Assembly (NCBI GenBank): GCA_944322965.1
Contig: CALUQR010000001.1
Coordinates: 391,815-455,814 of the forward strand
Length of the DNA stretch: 64,000 bases
Direction: 5' to 3'
From: Vulcanimicrobiota bacterium
GTDB lineage: Bacteria; Vulcanimicrobiota; Xenobia; Xenobiales; Xenobiaceae
Positions 1 through 8,639 of this stretch are shown here, in pieces. The notes beneath the pieces were generated by a model that was given only the letters and a program-made list of their open reading frames with translations, was not told where the DNA came from and did not search any database. The position numbers and the translations under genes are program-made. How positions within the stretch are numbered: the stretch's first letter is position 1; each line of letters begins with the position of its first letter.

Positions 1-292
1 CTTAGATCCCCACGCCGCCCGCCAGGTGCGCCAGTTGGTGGCCGATTTCTGCCGCCAGGGGGGGAGCGTCTTCTTGACTACCCACTATCTGGAGGAGGCG
101 GAGGAGCTCTGCGCCCGCGTAGCCATTTTGGAGGGGGGGCGGATCGTCTGCGAGGGGGCGCCGCGGGCCTTATGTCAGGAGTATCTGCCCCCTAGCGTCC
201 AGATCTGGCGGGGCGGGGAGTTAGTGGAGGCCGCGCCGGGCTTAGAACAGCTCTTCTGCCATTTTACGAAGCGCCCCCTAGGGCAGGAGTAG
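1..292 (+). CDS. ABC transporter ATP-binding protein, C-terminal part (cut by window start)
   Basis: The reading frame is open from base 2 and ends at TAG 290-292, giving the last 96 residues of an ABC ATPase. It opens with LDP, the residues of the D-loop just after Walker B. TTHYLEEAEELCARVAIL follows, with the switch histidine and the usual signature of exporter ATPases of the NatA/CcmA/DrrA type. The Walker A, Q-loop and signature motifs lie outside the window. A membrane permease of the ABC-2 type is encoded two genes downstream (988-2034), so the pair probably forms one exporter. The substrate cannot be told from the sequence. Confidence 0.9.
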   Translation, partial: LDPHAARQVRQLVADFCRQGGSVFLTTHYLEEAEELCARVAILEGGRIVCEGAPRALCQEYLPPSVQIWRGGELVEAAPGLEQLFCHFTKRPLGQE

Positions 293-345
293 CCTCCTAA
301 ACTCTAGAAAAGGCGCTTCCGGAACTTTCACGAGGTGCCCTGCTT

Positions 346-945
346 TTGACTATTGAGCTCACTGATATTCGTCGTTTGTTTTTGGTGATCACCCTGCTCT
401 TAACCGTAGCTTTGGGGGTGGTAGTCTTCCTAACTCAGAAGGAAGCGGATGCTCTCAACGCGCGGCGGGTCAATGTGGTAGCTTATACGCTCAAGGAGAA
501 AGAGGCGGCGGGAGTCAAGAAGGAGTACGCCGAGAGCGGCTACACTATAGAGGTCCAGAAGGATAAGTTTAAATTCCAAGTCCCGGACGGTTTCCAGGTG
601 GTCTTGCCCTTAGAGGATCCCGTTATGGCCCGTTCGGTGCGCGCCTCCCTCTTGCAGAAGAGCTACATTAAAAAGTTGGGTTTAGATACGGTAGACGAGG
701 GCAAGTCCTTAAAGGTGCACCGCAAGTTCCCCAAGCGCCAGGCGGCGCAAAATTGCGCCAACCTCATTAAGAAGAAGGATAATTACGCCTTCGAGGTGCG
801 CGAGAATTTGAAGAGCGTTCCCAAAATGGGTTTCCGCTGTCAGATCTCCGATATTCCCATTGGCGAGGCCAAAGGGGTGATGGATTATCTGAAGGAACAT
901 AAATTTAGCGATATTACCGCCGAAATGGTGCAGGTGGAGGTTTAG
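346..945 (+). CDS. Single-pass membrane protein, function unknown, possible SPOR-like tail
   Basis: This 199-residue protein starts at a TTG codon. It has one N-terminal membrane segment (about residues 10-30, LFLVITLLLTVALGVVVFL) and then a soluble, Lys-rich domain. The soluble part has two or three stretches that alternate charged and hydrophobic residues and end in short helices, for example around residues 120-155 (LKVHRKFPKRQAAQNCANLI). That pattern recalls SPOR-type peptidoglycan-binding folds, but the match is only visual. It sits between the ABC ATPase and the ABC permease in the same direction, so it may be an accessory membrane subunit of that exporter. I do not recognise a named family. 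Confidence 0.75.
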   Translation: MTIELTDIRRLFLVITLLLTVALGVVVFLTQKEADALNARRVNVVAYTLKEKEAAGVKKEYAESGYTIEVQKDKFKFQVPDGFQVVLPLEDPVMARSVRASLLQKSYIKKLGLDTVDEGKSLKVHRKFPKRQAAQNCANLIKKKDNYAFEVRENLKSVPKMGFRCQISDIPIGEAKGVMDYLKEHKFSDITAEMVQVEV

Positions 946-987
946 AGCTCTCTGGCGGCTTCCGAGCGGCCAGAGTTTTAATTAGCG

Positions 988-2034
988 ATGATGCGCGTAG
1001 CTTGGGCTTTCCTGAGCAAAGATCTGCGGGATGCTTTGCGCTCTCAGAGTCTTTTGGTCATCCTCTTGGGGCCGGTCTTACTGGCGGCCTTCTTCGTGGG
1101 GGCCATGGATCGCGGGCAGGCGCCCCAGCTCTCTATAGGGGTGACGGGCGACCTCAATTCCGGTTTAGTTAACGCTTTAGAAAGTTCCGGAATGTGTCAA
1201 TTGCGAATTAGCGCTGATGAGCAGGCTTTGCGGCGCGCCGTCCAGAATAGGGAGTTAGTACTCTCCGTGCAGATCCCCCCCCATTTTGACGAAGACTTGC
1301 GTCAGGATCTATTTCCCGTCTTGGAGCTCTACCTAGATGAGAGCAGTTGGGCTAAAGCTATGGCCGCTCGGGAGTTGGTGCGTACCGCTCTGCGCCAGAT
1401 GGCGGGTCAGGAGGTTCCGGCCGATATTCGGGTGGAGCGGGCTCATGCTGCGGAGGGCGGCGTCGCCTTAGCCTTCCTGCCCCTGTGGATGCTCTTCGCC
1501 TCTTTGGCGGCCTTATCCGTCACCTCTTCCACGCTAGTGGAGGAGCGCGAACAGCGGACGATGGAGGCAGTACTCTTGGCCCCCGTAGGTTGGCTGGAAA
1601 TTTTGGGCGGCAAGATCGCCAGCGGTACTATATTGGCTAGTGTAGCTACCCTCTTGGTAGTCGTAGTTAGTTATCGTGGCGAGGTCCAGTGGGGACCCCT
1701 CTTACTCTTAATCGTCATGGGCTCCCTAATTATGGCCCTGGTGGGGCTCATTTTGGGAATGTGGGTCAAGAGTCAGACCGCTTGCGGGGTCTGGAATTCT
1801 CTAGCTTACCTGGCTCTTTTGATGCCGGTAAGTATGGCTGATTACAATCAGAGTGCGGGGGCCCTCGCCCAGTGGTTGCCCTCTTGGTATTTGAGTCAAG
1901 GCTTTAACCAGGCGCTCTTAGCGGGGGGCGGTTGGCGGGCCGTAAGTGGAGATTTGGGGATCTTAACCCTCTTTGTGCTTCTGGGCCTAGGCTTAGGGGC
2001 TTATTCTTTTAGGTGTTGGCGTTCGCGCCTCTAA
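988..2034 (+). CDS. ABC-2 type transporter permease
   Basis: The 348-residue protein has the layout of NatB/YhaP-like ABC-2 permeases. One N-terminal membrane segment (about 22-42) is followed by an extracytoplasmic domain of about 120 residues and then five closely spaced membrane segments from about residue 160 to the end. The sequence SSTLVEEREQRTMEAVLLAP near residues 180-200 is the typical cytoplasmic coupling region of this family (EREQRT). Together with the ATPase that ends at 292 it would export a small molecule, a peptide or sodium. The substrate is unknown. Confidence 0.87.
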   Translation: MMRVAWAFLSKDLRDALRSQSLLVILLGPVLLAAFFVGAMDRGQAPQLSIGVTGDLNSGLVNALESSGMCQLRISADEQALRRAVQNRELVLSVQIPPHFDEDLRQDLFPVLELYLDESSWAKAMAARELVRTALRQMAGQEVPADIRVERAHAAEGGVALAFLPLWMLFASLAALSVTSSTLVEEREQRTMEAVLLAPVGWLEILGGKIASGTILASVATLLVVVVSYRGEVQWGPLLLLIVMGSLIMALVGLILGMWVKSQTACGVWNSLAYLALLMPVSMADYNQSAGALAQWLPSWYLSQGFNQALLAGGGWRAVSGDLGILTLFVLLGLGLGAYSFRCWRSRL

Positions 2035-2096
2035 TTAATACGAACTGTTGGCTGGGCGGCCTAACTTCAGGGGCCTGGGCCAGGGAGATGGGAGTT

Positions 2097-4064
2097 ATGG
2101 AAAATCTGACCTTCGATATGTTGACCCATTACAGTAGGAGTCAACTGCAGATGCTCATTAAGGCCGCTAAGTTGAGTTGTCCCAAGCTCAGCCGCCAAAA
2201 ACACGAGGAGCTCATTGAGTTTATCCTCCAACACCAAGACCAGATCGGAGAGTTGCCGCCCGTCCAGACCGACGGCCAAGGTAAGGTCAGTAGGCGCGGG
2301 CGCAAGCCTAAGTACTCGCAAGAGCATAAGGCCATTATTGAGAAGAAGGAGAATACTCTACCTTTTGAGTCCGCTCCCGTCCACGCGGAGCCCCAATTGG
2401 AGGAGTCCCCCGCTCCCGCCCCGGCCCCTAGCGCCGCCCCTGCGCCGCCCGCCCTCTCCAACCCAGAGGGGGAGGCCGCCTCGGAACCTAGGCGCTCGGT
2501 AAATACCGAGGCTCAGGAAGGTTACCAGCCGCGCCCCAGGGTGCGCGCCAGTCGCGAAGGTTGGGAGCGGCGCAGATTGCGCTCTATCCCCACTGAGCAG
2601 ACGGTCCAATTAGATCCTGAGACCTTAAAAGCTTTAACGGAGGCGGCGGCTGAGGAAGAGGTAGCTACGACTCCGCCCCGGCGCCGTCCGGTCCATCGGG
2701 TCAGTATCGAGCGCCAAGCCGACTTGCGCCAGCAGGGGCGCTTAACTTACGAACCGGCCGCCCCTCTAGAGATGGAGGAGCCGCCCGCCCCCCGCTACGG
2801 ACGGCGCGAGCTGGCTAGAGGTTACGACTCTCGCCCCTACGAGCAATCTTATTACGGTCCCTACGAAGATTACGCGCCCGAAGCCGACTACGAAGAGCCC
2901 GAACCGGAAGTAGAGCGCTTACTGCCCATGGTCACCGGCATCTTAGACGTGCGCGGCGACAATTACGGTTTCTTGCGCGGGCGCAGCTTTAAGATTAGCC
3001 CCACCGACGTCCACGTCAGCTTCTCCCTTATCAAACGTTACGGCCTGCGCATGGGGGATATGGTCTGCGGTTTAGTCAAATCGACCCGCCGGGGCGAAAA
3101 TTCCTACGATTTAGAGCGCATCTTGAGCGTCAACGGCATGCCCTTGGAGCGCGCCCAGCGGCGCCCCTCCTTCGACCAGTTGGTGCCCATCTTCCCCAAA
3201 GAGCAATTTATCTTAGAGACTAAAGACGGCGACTTGACGGGGCGCATGGTCGATCTCTTCGCTCCCATCGGCAAGGGGCAGCGCACGCTCATCGTCTCCC
3301 CTCCCAAAGCGGGTAAGACGATCTGCCTCAAAAAGATCGCCGCCGGTATCGCCGCCAACTCTCCCGAGAGTATCCTCATCGCCCTCTTAGTCGACGAGCG
3401 CCCCGAGGAAGTGACCGATATGGAGCGCTCCATTAAGGGGCAGGTGGTAGCCTCTACCTTCGATGAGGATCCCATCCAGCACATCTTTATTAGCCACTTA
3501 GTCTTAGAGCGGGCCCGCCGCTTAGTGGAGTTGGGCCACGACGTAGTCTTACTCTTAGACTCTCTCACCCGTTTGGGGCGGGCTTGTAATAACGCCACCC
3601 CCAACTCGGGGCGCACCATGTCGGGCGGCTTAGATATTAGCGCTCTGCGCATGCCCAAGCGCTTCTTCGGTTCGGCCCGCAAATTTGAGCGCGGCGGCAG
3701 TCTGACGATTATCGCCACCGCCCTCATCGATACCGGCTCGCGCATGGATGAAGTTATCTTTGAGGAGTTCAAAGGGACGGGCAATAGCGAGATCAATCTC
3801 TCCCGCAAGGCGGCGGAGCGGCGCGTCTATCCGGCTATCGACATTAAAAAGAGCGGCACCCGCCACGACGAGTGCTTGCAGTCGGCCTCCACTTTAGAGT
3901 TGGTCTCCCTCTTTAGGCGCAGCGTGGAGATCTACGCCGGGGAGCGGGATCTGACGGAAGTGACTATCGAGCAACTCAAAAAGAGCGCTAGCAACGAAGA
4001 GTTCTTAGCCTTCCTCAAAAAGAGCAAGAGCCCCCAGCGCTCTGCGGTGACGACTAATGGCTAG
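2097..4064 (+). CDS. rho: Transcription termination factor Rho with long disordered insertion
   Basis: Rho is the hexameric RNA-dependent ATPase that ends transcription. The ATG at 2097 is preferred because a GGGAG lies nine bases upstream and the protein then begins with the helical Rho_N domain (residues 1-43). This gives 655 residues, against about 420 in E. coli. Residues about 50-275 are a low-complexity insertion: first Pro/Ala-rich, then Arg-rich, then Tyr/Glu/Asp-rich (YEQSYYGPYEDYAPEADYEE). The RNA-binding cold-shock domain follows (GILDVRGDNYGFLRG, about 278). Next come Walker A PPKAGKT near 402, Walker B LLLDSLTR near 487 and the Q/R-loop regions GRTMSGGLD and FKGTGN. The stop overlaps the next start by eight bases. 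The insertion resembles in kind the RNA-binding insertions of actinobacterial Rho. Confidence 0.97.
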   Translation: MENLTFDMLTHYSRSQLQMLIKAAKLSCPKLSRQKHEELIEFILQHQDQIGELPPVQTDGQGKVSRRGRKPKYSQEHKAIIEKKENTLPFESAPVHAEPQLEESPAPAPAPSAAPAPPALSNPEGEAASEPRRSVNTEAQEGYQPRPRVRASREGWERRRLRSIPTEQTVQLDPETLKALTEAAAEEEVATTPPRRRPVHRVSIERQADLRQQGRLTYEPAAPLEMEEPPAPRYGRRELARGYDSRPYEQSYYGPYEDYAPEADYEEPEPEVERLLPMVTGILDVRGDNYGFLRGRSFKISPTDVHVSFSLIKRYGLRMGDMVCGLVKSTRRGENSYDLERILSVNGMPLERAQRRPSFDQLVPIFPKEQFILETKDGDLTGRMVDLFAPIGKGQRTLIVSPPKAGKTICLKKIAAGIAANSPESILIALLVDERPEEVTDMERSIKGQVVASTFDEDPIQHIFISHLVLERARRLVELGHDVVLLLDSLTRLGRACNNATPNSGRTMSGGLDISALRMPKRFFGSARKFERGGSLTIIATALIDTGSRMDEVIFEEFKGTGNSEINLSRKAAERRVYPAIDIKKSGTRHDECLQSASTLELVSLFRRSVEIYAGERDLTEVTIEQLKKSASNEEFLAFLKKSKSPQRSAVTTNG

Positions 4065-5367
4065 GCGGGGGGCTAAGTCCGGAGCGGGCTCTAAGAGGCG
4101 CCGCCCAGCTGCGGCTAGGTACGGTCTTTTGGTAGCCGACGCTCAGGGCCAATTTGGCGACGAGCCCTTTTTAGAGGGGGCGGCCCGCTCCGGCTTTAAG
4201 GTGCGGGCCCCGCGGAGAGAGGAGCTCTCCCCCTGGATAGAGGAGGCCCCGCTCCAATTTTTGCCCGGCCGCCAGCCTTTAGCCTGGCCCGCAGGACGGG
4301 TCCAGGGTCCGCCCCGCCCCTTAGAGGGGGAGAGCTGGGCGGTAGTCACCCTGCCGCCCGCCGGTTGGGTGCGCACCTTACTGCCCGCCTGGCGGGTAAC
4401 GCCTGGGGCGGAAGATCTGCCTATCTTTGGCTATACCCCGCTCTTTGTTAGGGAGGGCGAACTCTACTGGGCGGCTTTGCCCTTAGAGCTCAATCTCCAC
4501 TGGGATCCTAAGGAGTACGATAAGCCCAGCTTAGAGGCCGATATTGAGGCTACTAAGCGAGCCCTACCCGGCAACCGCCTCTTAGAGCAGTTGGCTATTT
4601 GCGCTCGGGAGTATGGCTGTTGTAACGCCCAAAATATATTTTACGGGCGCTGGGAGGGGGCGGTACCCATCTCCCCCCAGTGTAACGCTCGCTGTAGGGG
4701 TTGCATCTCTAAGCAACCGGCGGGCGGCCCCCCTTCGCCCCAGATCCGCTTAGACTTTACTCCCACGGTAGAAGAGATCGCCCAGCTGGCCCTCTTCCAC
4801 TTGCGCCGGGCCCCCGACCCCATCCTCTCCTTCGGCCAAGGATGTGAGGGCGAGCCCCTCTTGCAGGCGGAGCGGGCGGCGCAGGCTGTGCGTTTAGTGC
4901 GCGCCCAAGAGGGTCGGGGTACCTTACATATGAATTCTAACGGCTCCCTCCCTCAGAAGGCCCAGTTGCTCTTTGAGGCGGGGTTGGACTCGATGCGCGT
5001 CTCCCTCTGTTCGGCCTTAGAGGAGAGTTACGTAGCCTACTATCAGCCCCAACATTATAAGTTCCGAGACGTCTTGGAGACTATCGAGCGGGGCCGGGCG
5101 GCGGGGGTCTGGATCTCTTTAAATCTGCTCTTCGTGCCGGGCTTAAATGATACCCCCAGAGAGTTAGAGGCCTTGATCGAGCTCATCCAGCGCTATGGGG
5201 TCAATATGTTGCAGCTGCGCAACTTAAATGGCGATCCCGACTGGCTCTTAGCCCAAATGGCGCGGCCTGGCGAGGAGGGGATAGGGATCCCCCAGATGAT
5301 CGCTACCTTGCGCCGGGAGTGCCCCGCTTTGCGTTTAGGGACTCAGAATCCCCCAGTCCGTCCTTAG
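4057..5367 (+). CDS. Radical SAM protein of unknown function
   Basis: The 436-residue protein carries the radical SAM cluster motif C-x3-C-x2-C at C209, C213 and C216 (CNARCRGC), which binds a [4Fe-4S] cluster that cleaves S-adenosylmethionine. The SAM-contacting FGQGCEGEPLL segment follows near residue 258, in place of the usual GGEP. An N-terminal domain of about 200 residues, rich in Pro, Trp and Arg, precedes the barrel and is not recognised. The gene overlaps rho by eight bases and is probably co-transcribed with it. No SPASM-type extra cysteine cluster is visible at the C-terminus. The substrate is unknown. Confidence 0.85.
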   Translation: MARRGAKSGAGSKRRRPAAARYGLLVADAQGQFGDEPFLEGAARSGFKVRAPRREELSPWIEEAPLQFLPGRQPLAWPAGRVQGPPRPLEGESWAVVTLPPAGWVRTLLPAWRVTPGAEDLPIFGYTPLFVREGELYWAALPLELNLHWDPKEYDKPSLEADIEATKRALPGNRLLEQLAICAREYGCCNAQNIFYGRWEGAVPISPQCNARCRGCISKQPAGGPPSPQIRLDFTPTVEEIAQLALFHLRRAPDPILSFGQGCEGEPLLQAERAAQAVRLVRAQEGRGTLHMNSNGSLPQKAQLLFEAGLDSMRVSLCSALEESYVAYYQPQHYKFRDVLETIERGRAAGVWISLNLLFVPGLNDTPRELEALIELIQRYGVNMLQLRNLNGDPDWLLAQMARPGEEGIGIPQMIATLRRECPALRLGTQNPPVRP

Positions 5368-5431
5368 AGGGGGAAAGTAGCCTGCGGAGTGGAAAAAGTA
5401 GGGACTACGTGTAAGGAGCCGCCTATCTATT

Positions 5432-7417
5432 ATGACAATGGTCAGTGCGACCATCGGTCGCTACCACATTATTGAGGAACTGGGACGAGGGGGAATGGGG
5501 GTCGTCTATAAAGGCCATGACCCGCTGCTCAATCGTTCGGTAGCTATTAAGATCCTCTCCCAGCAATTAGTGGGCAACTCGGAGTGTAAGGACCGCTTCA
5601 TCCGCGAGGCCCAGGCCGCCGCTAGGCTCAACCATCCCAATATTACGGCTATCTACGATATTAACGAGCACGAAGGGATCTACTTCTTAGTCTTTGAGTT
5701 CGTGCACGGGGTCTCCTTAGACCGCTACATGAAGGAGCACGGCCACCTGAGCGTGGAGGAGGCCCTGCAGATCTTCGTCCCCGCGGCCCGGGCTTTAGAT
5801 TACGCCCACCAGCACGGCATCGTCCACCGCGACGTCAAGCCGGGCAATATTATGGTGAGCGAAGATAAAGACGTCAAAGTGGGCGACTTCGGTATCGCCT
5901 GGGTAGAGGCGTCCCAGACTTTGACCCAGCCGGGCCAGGTCATCGGCTCCTGCTTCTACTTCTCTCCCGAGCAGGCGCGCGGCGAGAAGGTAGACCGGCG
6001 GGCGGATATTTACTCTTTAGGTATCTTGCTCTACGAGATGGTGGCCGGGCGGGTGCCCTTTATCGCCGACAACTTGCCGGCGGTCATCCAGCTCCACCTG
6101 ACCAAAGAGCCTGAGCCCCCGACCAATTACAATATGGCTATCCCCCGCAACGTGGAACAGGCCATCTTGCGCTGCCTCAAAAAAGATCCCGCCGAGCGCT
6201 ACCAGAATGTGACCGACCTCATTAAGGACCTCCACTATGAGGAGAGTCCCGAGGAGCTGAGTATCAGCAAGGTCAGCCCCTCCGAGGCCGCCCTGCACAA
6301 TATCTTAGGGAATAACTACTATAAGCAGGGTAAGCTCGACCTGGCGGTGATGGAGTGGAATAAGGCGACCGGCTTAGACCCTTACAACGCTCTGACCCAC
6401 AATAACTTAGGCACCGCCTTAGACGGGATGGGCCGCCTGCGCGAGGCCATTACCGAGTACGGTAAGGCCGTCGACTTAAATCCCAATAACTTCGTGGCCC
6501 ACTACAACCTGGGCTCCGCCCATTATCGCAACGGGGAGATCGAGGCCTCTATTGAGGAGTACCGCACGGTCACCGTCTTAAATCCCAAATTTGCGCCCGC
6601 CTATTACAATTTGGGTAACGGCTACTTCCGCCTGGGTAAGTTAGATTCGGCTATCGAGGAGTGGCAGAAGGCCCTCATCTTAAATCCTCAATTTGCCGAG
6701 GTCCTCTACAACTTAGGCAACGCCTACTACCGCAAGGGTCGCAAAGAGGAGGCCAAAGATTACTGGAATAAGGCCTTAGAGCTCGATCCCCAATTCGCTA
6801 TCGCCCTCTATAATATTGGCTCCATGCGCATGGAGGAGGGGGAGGTAGACGGGGCGGTAGAGCTCTGGCAGAAGTGTCTGGAGGTCAATCCGGAATTCGC
6901 CGAGGCCCGCTACAATTTGGGCAACCTGCACTACGACCGGGGCGAGGTGGAGTTGGCTATCCCCGAGTGGGAGAAGGCCACCCAAGCTAAGTACGGCTTC
7001 TGGCAGGCCCACTACAATTTGGGCAACGCTTACTTCTACCTCTCCCAGTTCGACGAGGCTATCAACCAGTGGCAGAAGACGGTCCAATTTGAGGACCAAC
7101 ACTGGCCCGCCCACTGGAATTTAGGGAATACTTACTACTACCAGCGGGCCCAGATCGAGGCGGCCATCGTCGAGTGGCAGCGGGTGGCGGGTATCAACAC
7201 CCACTACTGGCAGGCCTACTACAACTTAGGGGAAGCCTATTTAGAGCAGGGTAAGATCGAACTGGCCTGCTTAGAGTGGGATAAGGTCGTCCAGCTTAAT
7301 CCTAAGTTCTGGCACGTCTACCATAACTTAGGCTCCCTCTACTACCAGCGCGGCAAGTTAGATCAGGCCGTAGCCTACTGGACCAAGGCCGTGGCCTTAA
7401 TGCTCTTCCCTTGGTAG
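5432..7417 (+). CDS. Cytosolic Ser/Thr protein kinase with 11 C-terminal TPR repeats
   Basis: Residues about 10-270 form a complete Hanks-type kinase: GRGGMGVVYKG glycine loop, VAIKIL lysine, HRDVKPGNI catalytic loop, DFG, SPEQARG, and DIYSLGILLYEMVAG. Residues about 285-661 are eleven consecutive 34-residue tetratricopeptide repeats of the YNLGNAYYRKG..EEA...W.KAL.L.P type. They are unusual in having a Trp in the second helix of most copies (EWQKA). No membrane segment or signal peptide is seen, so this is a soluble kinase whose repeats probably bind targets. It is a single-gene unit, closed by the terminator at 7426-7470. Its substrates are unknown. Confidence 0.95.
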   Translation: MTMVSATIGRYHIIEELGRGGMGVVYKGHDPLLNRSVAIKILSQQLVGNSECKDRFIREAQAAARLNHPNITAIYDINEHEGIYFLVFEFVHGVSLDRYMKEHGHLSVEEALQIFVPAARALDYAHQHGIVHRDVKPGNIMVSEDKDVKVGDFGIAWVEASQTLTQPGQVIGSCFYFSPEQARGEKVDRRADIYSLGILLYEMVAGRVPFIADNLPAVIQLHLTKEPEPPTNYNMAIPRNVEQAILRCLKKDPAERYQNVTDLIKDLHYEESPEELSISKVSPSEAALHNILGNNYYKQGKLDLAVMEWNKATGLDPYNALTHNNLGTALDGMGRLREAITEYGKAVDLNPNNFVAHYNLGSAHYRNGEIEASIEEYRTVTVLNPKFAPAYYNLGNGYFRLGKLDSAIEEWQKALILNPQFAEVLYNLGNAYYRKGRKEEAKDYWNKALELDPQFAIALYNIGSMRMEEGEVDGAVELWQKCLEVNPEFAEARYNLGNLHYDRGEVELAIPEWEKATQAKYGFWQAHYNLGNAYFYLSQFDEAINQWQKTVQFEDQHWPAHWNLGNTYYYQRAQIEAAIVEWQRVAGINTHYWQAYYNLGEAYLEQGKIELACLEWDKVVQLNPKFWHVYHNLGSLYYQRGKLDQAVAYWTKAVALMLFPW

Positions 7418-7425
7418 GGGAGGTT

Positions 7426-7470
7426 AAAAAAATTCCCCCTTTCCTTCTCAAGGAAAGGGGGGAGTTTTTT
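7426..7470. terminator. Bidirectional intrinsic terminator
   Basis: A perfect 12-bp stem (CCCCCTTTCCTT at 7435-7446 with AAGGAAAGGGGG at 7450-7461) has a 3-base loop. It is flanked by seven A on the left and six T on the right, so it can work on both strands. It lies between the convergent kinase gene and the minus-strand pilin gene. Confidence 0.92.
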
Positions 7471-7482
7471 GTGGGGGGGATT

Positions 7483-8112
7483 TTAACCGGCAAATTTTTC
7501 AATATTCATAACTTTGCCATGAATATTGACTTCGACGTTGATCTCTTTTTGGACATTTTTGCCGTTGTACAGTCTGAAGCTGAGTTGACCGCTACAGAGC
7601 GGGGTGCCATCCGTCATATAGGGTATACAGATGGTACCGGAAGCGCTGCTAAGTTCAAAGACCGCTCCCTGTTGCACATCCTTGGGCTCTCTAACCTGAG
7701 TGTTCTCACTGCTACTAAAGCCCCTAGTTTTTATCTCCACCATGTTGGAATAATTGCTGCCAATCCTGCCGCCGCGGACTAAGGCGCCATTCTGCCAAAT
7801 GCGCCACACGATAGCGTCCTCATCTTGCTCTTCTTTCTTGATAGATGCGTTGTTGCCACCAGTTTTGGGACTGTCGCGCTGCTTAACAATTTTATTATTG
7901 ATTTCTAAAAAGCGACAAGATTTGCCCAGGTTGGATGTATCTTGGATGGCGGCTATACACTCTTCCACCTCACCGTTGAAGCTAGTTTGGACTTGAGAGC
8001 TGCGGAAGCGGGTCACTCCTATAGCGAGGAGGATACTCATAACGGCGATAGCGATCATGAGCTCCACTAAACTGAAGGCGCGCTGGCCCTTTCTACTCTT
8101 TAGAATGCGCAT
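7483..8112 (-). CDS. GspH/FimT-like prepilin (minor pilin)
   Basis: The start at 8112 is chosen because an AGGAGG lies six bases upstream on the minus strand; longer versions would overlap the preceding gene. The 209-residue protein begins with a short basic leader and the prepilin peptidase site QRAFSLVELMIAIAVMSILLAIG, with Glu at +5. The processing position is an Ala rather than the usual Gly. About 20 hydrophobic residues follow and then a beta-rich globular part. This is the classic GspH/FimT minor pseudopilin layout used in type IV pili or type II secretion. It is divergent from the PilV/PilW/PilX-like genes at 8640-15641 and probably joins the same pilus tip complex. Confidence 0.85.
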   Translation of the reverse strand: MRILKSRKGQRAFSLVELMIAIAVMSILLAIGVTRFRSSQVQTSFNGEVEECIAAIQDTSNLGKSCRFLEINNKIVKQRDSPKTGGNNASIKKEEQDEDAIVWRIWQNGALVRGGRIGSNYSNMVEIKTRGFSSSENTQVREPKDVQQGAVFELSSASGTICIPYMTDGTPLCSGQLSFRLYNGKNVQKEINVEVNIHGKVMNIEKFAG

Positions 8113-8122
8113 ACTTGACCTC

Positions 8123-8554
8123 CTACTGTTCATCACGGCGCTGCTTGGCCAAATAGAAGACTAAGGCCAGACCGATCAAGACGATCAAAATTCCCAATAT
8201 TAAGAACATCTTATTACTTCTAGGGGCGGGAGCGGGCTCTTCAACTTCCGCTTCGAAGCTGGGGGCTTCGGGCAGGTCTGGAGTGACCCGCCGTTTCGAC
8301 TCTGGCTTAGAAGCGGCTCGGGTGGGAGCGGGCATACTCTGTACTACGTCTGAGGAGGTTTTGGGCGGTTCGGGAATTCCGCGCACGATTACGGTTCCTG
8401 TGGGGGTGTCGACGTAGCGAGGTATATCTTCCGCTTCGACGACGGCCGCCCGCACGGGGAGAGCGATCCCCACCAGGAAGAGGATACAGATGATTTGTTT
8501 CCATTTAGTTCCCAAATTTATCAATCTCAGTGCCAGTCCCTTAAAAAAGTCCAT
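8123..8554 (-). CDS. Small exported protein with C-terminal membrane anchor, unknown
   Basis: The 143-residue protein has a probable N-terminal signal segment (about 20-36, IICILFLVGIALPVRA). A Pro/Ala/Glu-rich middle region follows (about 45-112), and then a C-terminal membrane helix (about 113-135, MFLILGILIVLIGLALVFYLA) and a basic end (KQRRDEQ). It is the first gene of a two-gene unit with the GspH-like pilin (10-base gap), so a role in pilus assembly or envelope anchoring is plausible. No family was recognised. Confidence 0.7.
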   Translation of the reverse strand: MDFFKGLALRLINLGTKWKQIICILFLVGIALPVRAAVVEAEDIPRYVDTPTGTVIVRGIPEPPKTSSDVVQSMPAPTRAASKPESKRRVTPDLPEAPSFEAEVEEPAPAPRSNKMFLILGILIVLIGLALVFYLAKQRRDEQ

Positions 8555-8639
8555 TAAATTTTACTCCCGTGTACTAGTTTTTTATGGCCTATTCATTCTA
8601 TACTATAGACAAACTGAAAGGAAGAGAGGGCCGGTTGGT

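Noticed and set aside
3104-3808. 234-residue open frame on the minus strand inside rho
   Set aside because: It is the shadow of the highly conserved rho coding sequence, has no family motif and no ribosome site.
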